From contig NW_019776079.1 of assembly GCF_001039355.2 (NCBI RefSeq), positions 64,001-128,000 of the forward strand: 64,000 nt of DNA, written 5' to 3'. This stretch comes from Lingula anatina. Its lineage: Eukaryota > Brachiopoda > Lingulata > Lingulida > Lingulidae. The translations under genes and the position numbers were made by a program. Of the stretch, positions 61,108 through 64,000 are shown one piece after another; within the stretch, counting starts at the first letter, position 1; each line of letters starts with the position of its first letter. The notes beneath the pieces were generated by a model. The model saw only the letters and a list, made by a program, of their open reading frames with translations, was not told where the DNA came from and searched no databases.

Positions 61108-64000
61108 CTGAAAAGGGATGCATATGCAAGCATTATCTTTATGAAAACAATGATATAAAGATAGAAATATAACTATTTCAGTTCCACACCATGTCTAAAT
61201 ATATAGAATAATCCCAATATTGTGATAAGAAGAGAATACAGTACTTACAGAGCTGCATTTTACATGTATGGTTCACTATTCTATTTACACACATTATATC
61301 TTCAAAATTCAATACATTACTCTTATAAGAAAACTGGAAACATTACTTCACCATGATATTATTTCCCTATTCAAGTCATGTGTAAAGAAGGCATAATATG
61401 ATTAAAACTCCTTCCCTACTCAAATTATACCAGGTATCATCAGCAGGAAAAAAAGTGCTTGGTGGTCTATAGTCAAAGAAAATCTAGCTGAAGAGAGCAA
61501 GCAAAGCAAATGTTATAAATTGAGAGCTCTCTATCATCAACTGAGAGTTGAGAAAATTAAAGATAGAGATAAAAGATCAGAACTAACTTGGTTAAAGATT
61601 TCTCATTTGATGTTGAAAGTAAATATTTAACAGAATATTGATGTGATAGAAAGACCAAACAAATAGGCACTTCCCTCTAGTTCTAGATAAAAATAAAAAA
61701 TTAATAGTAATATTTGTAATACTAAATACATATAATACATGTATATCTATTTTTCCCATGGATCCTTTTGGCTGAAAACTTAACAATAAATAATATCTAA
61801 GTCAAAGAAAAAGAACTCTACCCTACATAACACAAAACAACCTTAAACACATCAGTTACATGTGATGGCCTATTATTTCGTGTGGGTTATGTTTATTGTG
61901 TGGTGCAGCCATCTTATTTCAGATCAGAGACATAAAGGCACTTATGGATTTTTCTTGCAAACTATGGCAGATTTCTCTGAGTGCTCATTGTTGGTGGTGT
62001 ATCTGTCTGGTACCATCAGATTGTCATAGGTGGTGACAGAAACACCTTGTTCATGTTTTTGTATTCTCTGAATATATATCAATCATTGCTCATTTTTTCT
62101 CTATAAAAAACAATGATGAAGAATACATGTATTTTCCTCAGAGTCCATTCAAAATGAATAGGCTGTTTTTGTATTTTATTTATTAGGTGCACTTTTGAAC
62201 AGTAAGATTTCCCAGTATTTAGAGGAAAGTGCGCTCAAATTTAATGACAAGCTATCGAGTGTGGAACAGCAAGAAATAAAAAGTTAAAGACTTGATCTGT
62301 ATTTCAGCCATATTAAATCTCCAAAAAGATTTCAACTAAAACAATTAGATGGTAGGCAATTCAGGGGTGAATGATACGCCAATACCCTTGTAAAATACTC
62401 TTAGACTAATTATTGTAATGTTAATTTTTAAACATGACCTACATTTTATTTTACTGTACATAACCTAACAGTAAATGCCACAAACATCTCAGAAACACAG
62501 TTTGGGATTTATGGAACAATGGATACTTTATCTGACAATGACAGCAACAGCATAAGAGATCCAGTGATAACAATATACACATAAACTTACAATATCTGTG
62601 AATGGGTTGTTCAAATGGTACGTTTTGCCATTCAGGACAGAGATAAAATTTTATAACAATGAAGTTAAGCTTCAGGCTTCCTATATTTCTCAGTCAGAAG
62701 TCACTGATATAATAGCTAACAAAGCAAAGAAATGAATCAGTAAATGTCAAGACATAAGTTTAACACCCTAAAAGGAAGAAAACAGTTTTTGTCAAAAATA
62801 TTTCTGCTAGAGTATTTTCAGTGAATGCTATTTTTAAATTTGATCTTTGGAAGAGACTCTTATATAGAATTTCTTGAATTGTTGACAACTAAAATATCAA
62901 ATTCTATTACAATCAAACCATAAAATCATTTTTACATAAATAGTGTAAGTATTGCTGCATTTTAACTGGGATTTTAAAAGAGAAAGAAAAAATGGACAAA
63001 TATGCAAAATAAAAAGAAACAAAACAAAAATGAAAATAAAAGAAAAAAAATATTAAGAGAAAAAATCACTGATAAAATGGCATAGAGAAAAATAGCCATA
63101 ATCACAAAGAAGTGTGTTAAGAACATAAGTAATATCTTGGCAAGCTCCAGGCCTTCACATCAAGTCTTACGCCTGGGGTGTGCATGTTCGTACTGGTTGG
63201 TACGCCTCTCTCCTCACTGTCTCCATGTTTGCTAACAGCACTCCTCACTTATGACATGTTACAACAATGGCTGCTATCCATGGGCACCTGACAATTGCAG
63301 GTTACCGAGATACAAGAGAAAAAATCCCTTTGAAACCAGACCTCCTAGGTTTGTATTGAAGGAAATTCAGGTGTAGCACATATTTCTGTAGTGAGTGTCT
63401 TTAGATCTCCCAGAGTGATAATAGGATAGAGATATGACCACAGGTGCTTGCTATAATGATACCCTTCTGTTTATTTTATTATATCAAAAGCAGTAAAAAA
63501 AGATGAAAATTAGATATTATTATTCAAATGAGATCAAAGGTCATGGTCCTTCATTAAATCCTTCACAGCATAACTTCTCAGTTTAACTCATCATACTATA
63601 GTGGACATGCCTGTCAAGGTATTTTGCCATGGGTCTTTCTCTTATCCGATCAGCCTTAGTTAACAACCTGAACATGTTCGCACAAACTATGTGCCTGACA
63701 ACATAGTTTGCAGCAAAGTCGCGTGGCGGGATCACTGTGACAATATGGGGCTACCACATCTGACAGATCATACTGCAACTCACTACTATCTTATCATATA
63801 GATTATATTTTTAAAAATTACTGACAAAAAAAAAAAGAAAGAGAAAAGGGGAAAAACTGACCTGAAGGAAATTAAAAACTATCGGGTATATGCAAATTTT
63901 GTCAGAAGCTGTAATAAATTAATAATAATCCAAAAGTTATTCTATTTAGATGAAAGAGGCACTTGACTCAAAAATGTAATTCTTTTGATGGTCACATACC
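61108..64000. other. BCAT upstream intron
   Basis: This lies 5' of the first BCAT exon in the window and is probably one long intron. It is AT-rich with A-runs near 63000-63060 and 63827. A minus-strand frame at 63227-63168 starts with ATG and runs 19 codons to a stop, but it does not resemble BCAT N-termini. No other gene is seen. Confidence 0.4.

Noticed and set aside
63168-63227. Minus-strand ATG frame (METVRREAYQ...) as a first BCAT exon
   Set aside because: It does not resemble BCAT N-termini, ends in a stop after 19 codons, and its only donor (GTAAGA) is not in a phase that clearly fits.

Overview
The window is invertebrate metazoan nuclear DNA: AT-rich, with spliced genes using GT-AG introns, many inverted-repeat transposons, a LINE remnant and simple repeats. 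An animal APH-1 (gamma-secretase subunit) gene and a branched-chain aminotransferase gene fix it as animal. The mix suggests a marine deuterostome (hemichordate or cephalochordate type) or a lophotrochozoan, but I cannot decide the phylum from sequence alone. No rRNA, tRNA or CRISPR was seen.

Region 1 (about 5.4-41.1 kb) is a cluster of six small secreted-protein genes in two families. Three are BRICHOS-domain precursors: A at 5412-6649 (+), B at 18187-20227 (-) and C at 38612-41084 (-). Each has four phase-0 coding exons, a 20-codon signal-peptide exon, and a dibasic site right after the BRICHOS domain followed by a C-terminal tail of 28-42 residues. Interleaved with them are three paralogous prepropeptides that I do not recognise: 12427-14128 (+), 23276-23596 (-) and 30654-31923 (-). 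Each encodes a signal peptide, a short pro-region ending in a dibasic site, and a mature peptide of 61-65 residues with six cysteines in the order C-x3-C-x2/3-C-x10/11-C-x3-C-x20-22-C. Two of the three start with a nine-base coding micro-exon (Met-Phe-Gln or Met-Tyr-Gln). This cluster is the best candidate for an undescribed system: a secreted chaperone-type family beside a secreted disulfide-rich peptide family.

Region 2 (45.9-61.1 kb) holds three ordinary genes, all on the minus strand: APH-1 (complete, 6 exons, 254 aa), a 475-aa protein built around a free-standing dynein stalk/microtubule-binding domain (5 exons), and the eight 3' exons of a branched-chain aminotransferase whose 5' end lies beyond 64000.

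Between the genes are five copies of a roughly 200-bp hairpin MITE, a decayed Tc1-type transposase gene split by a near-perfect foldback element, a TTAA-flanked element that keeps a TATA promoter and a short basic ORF, a complex multi-arm foldback, a 753-bp terminal-inverted-repeat element upstream of APH-1, and a LINE 3' fragment.
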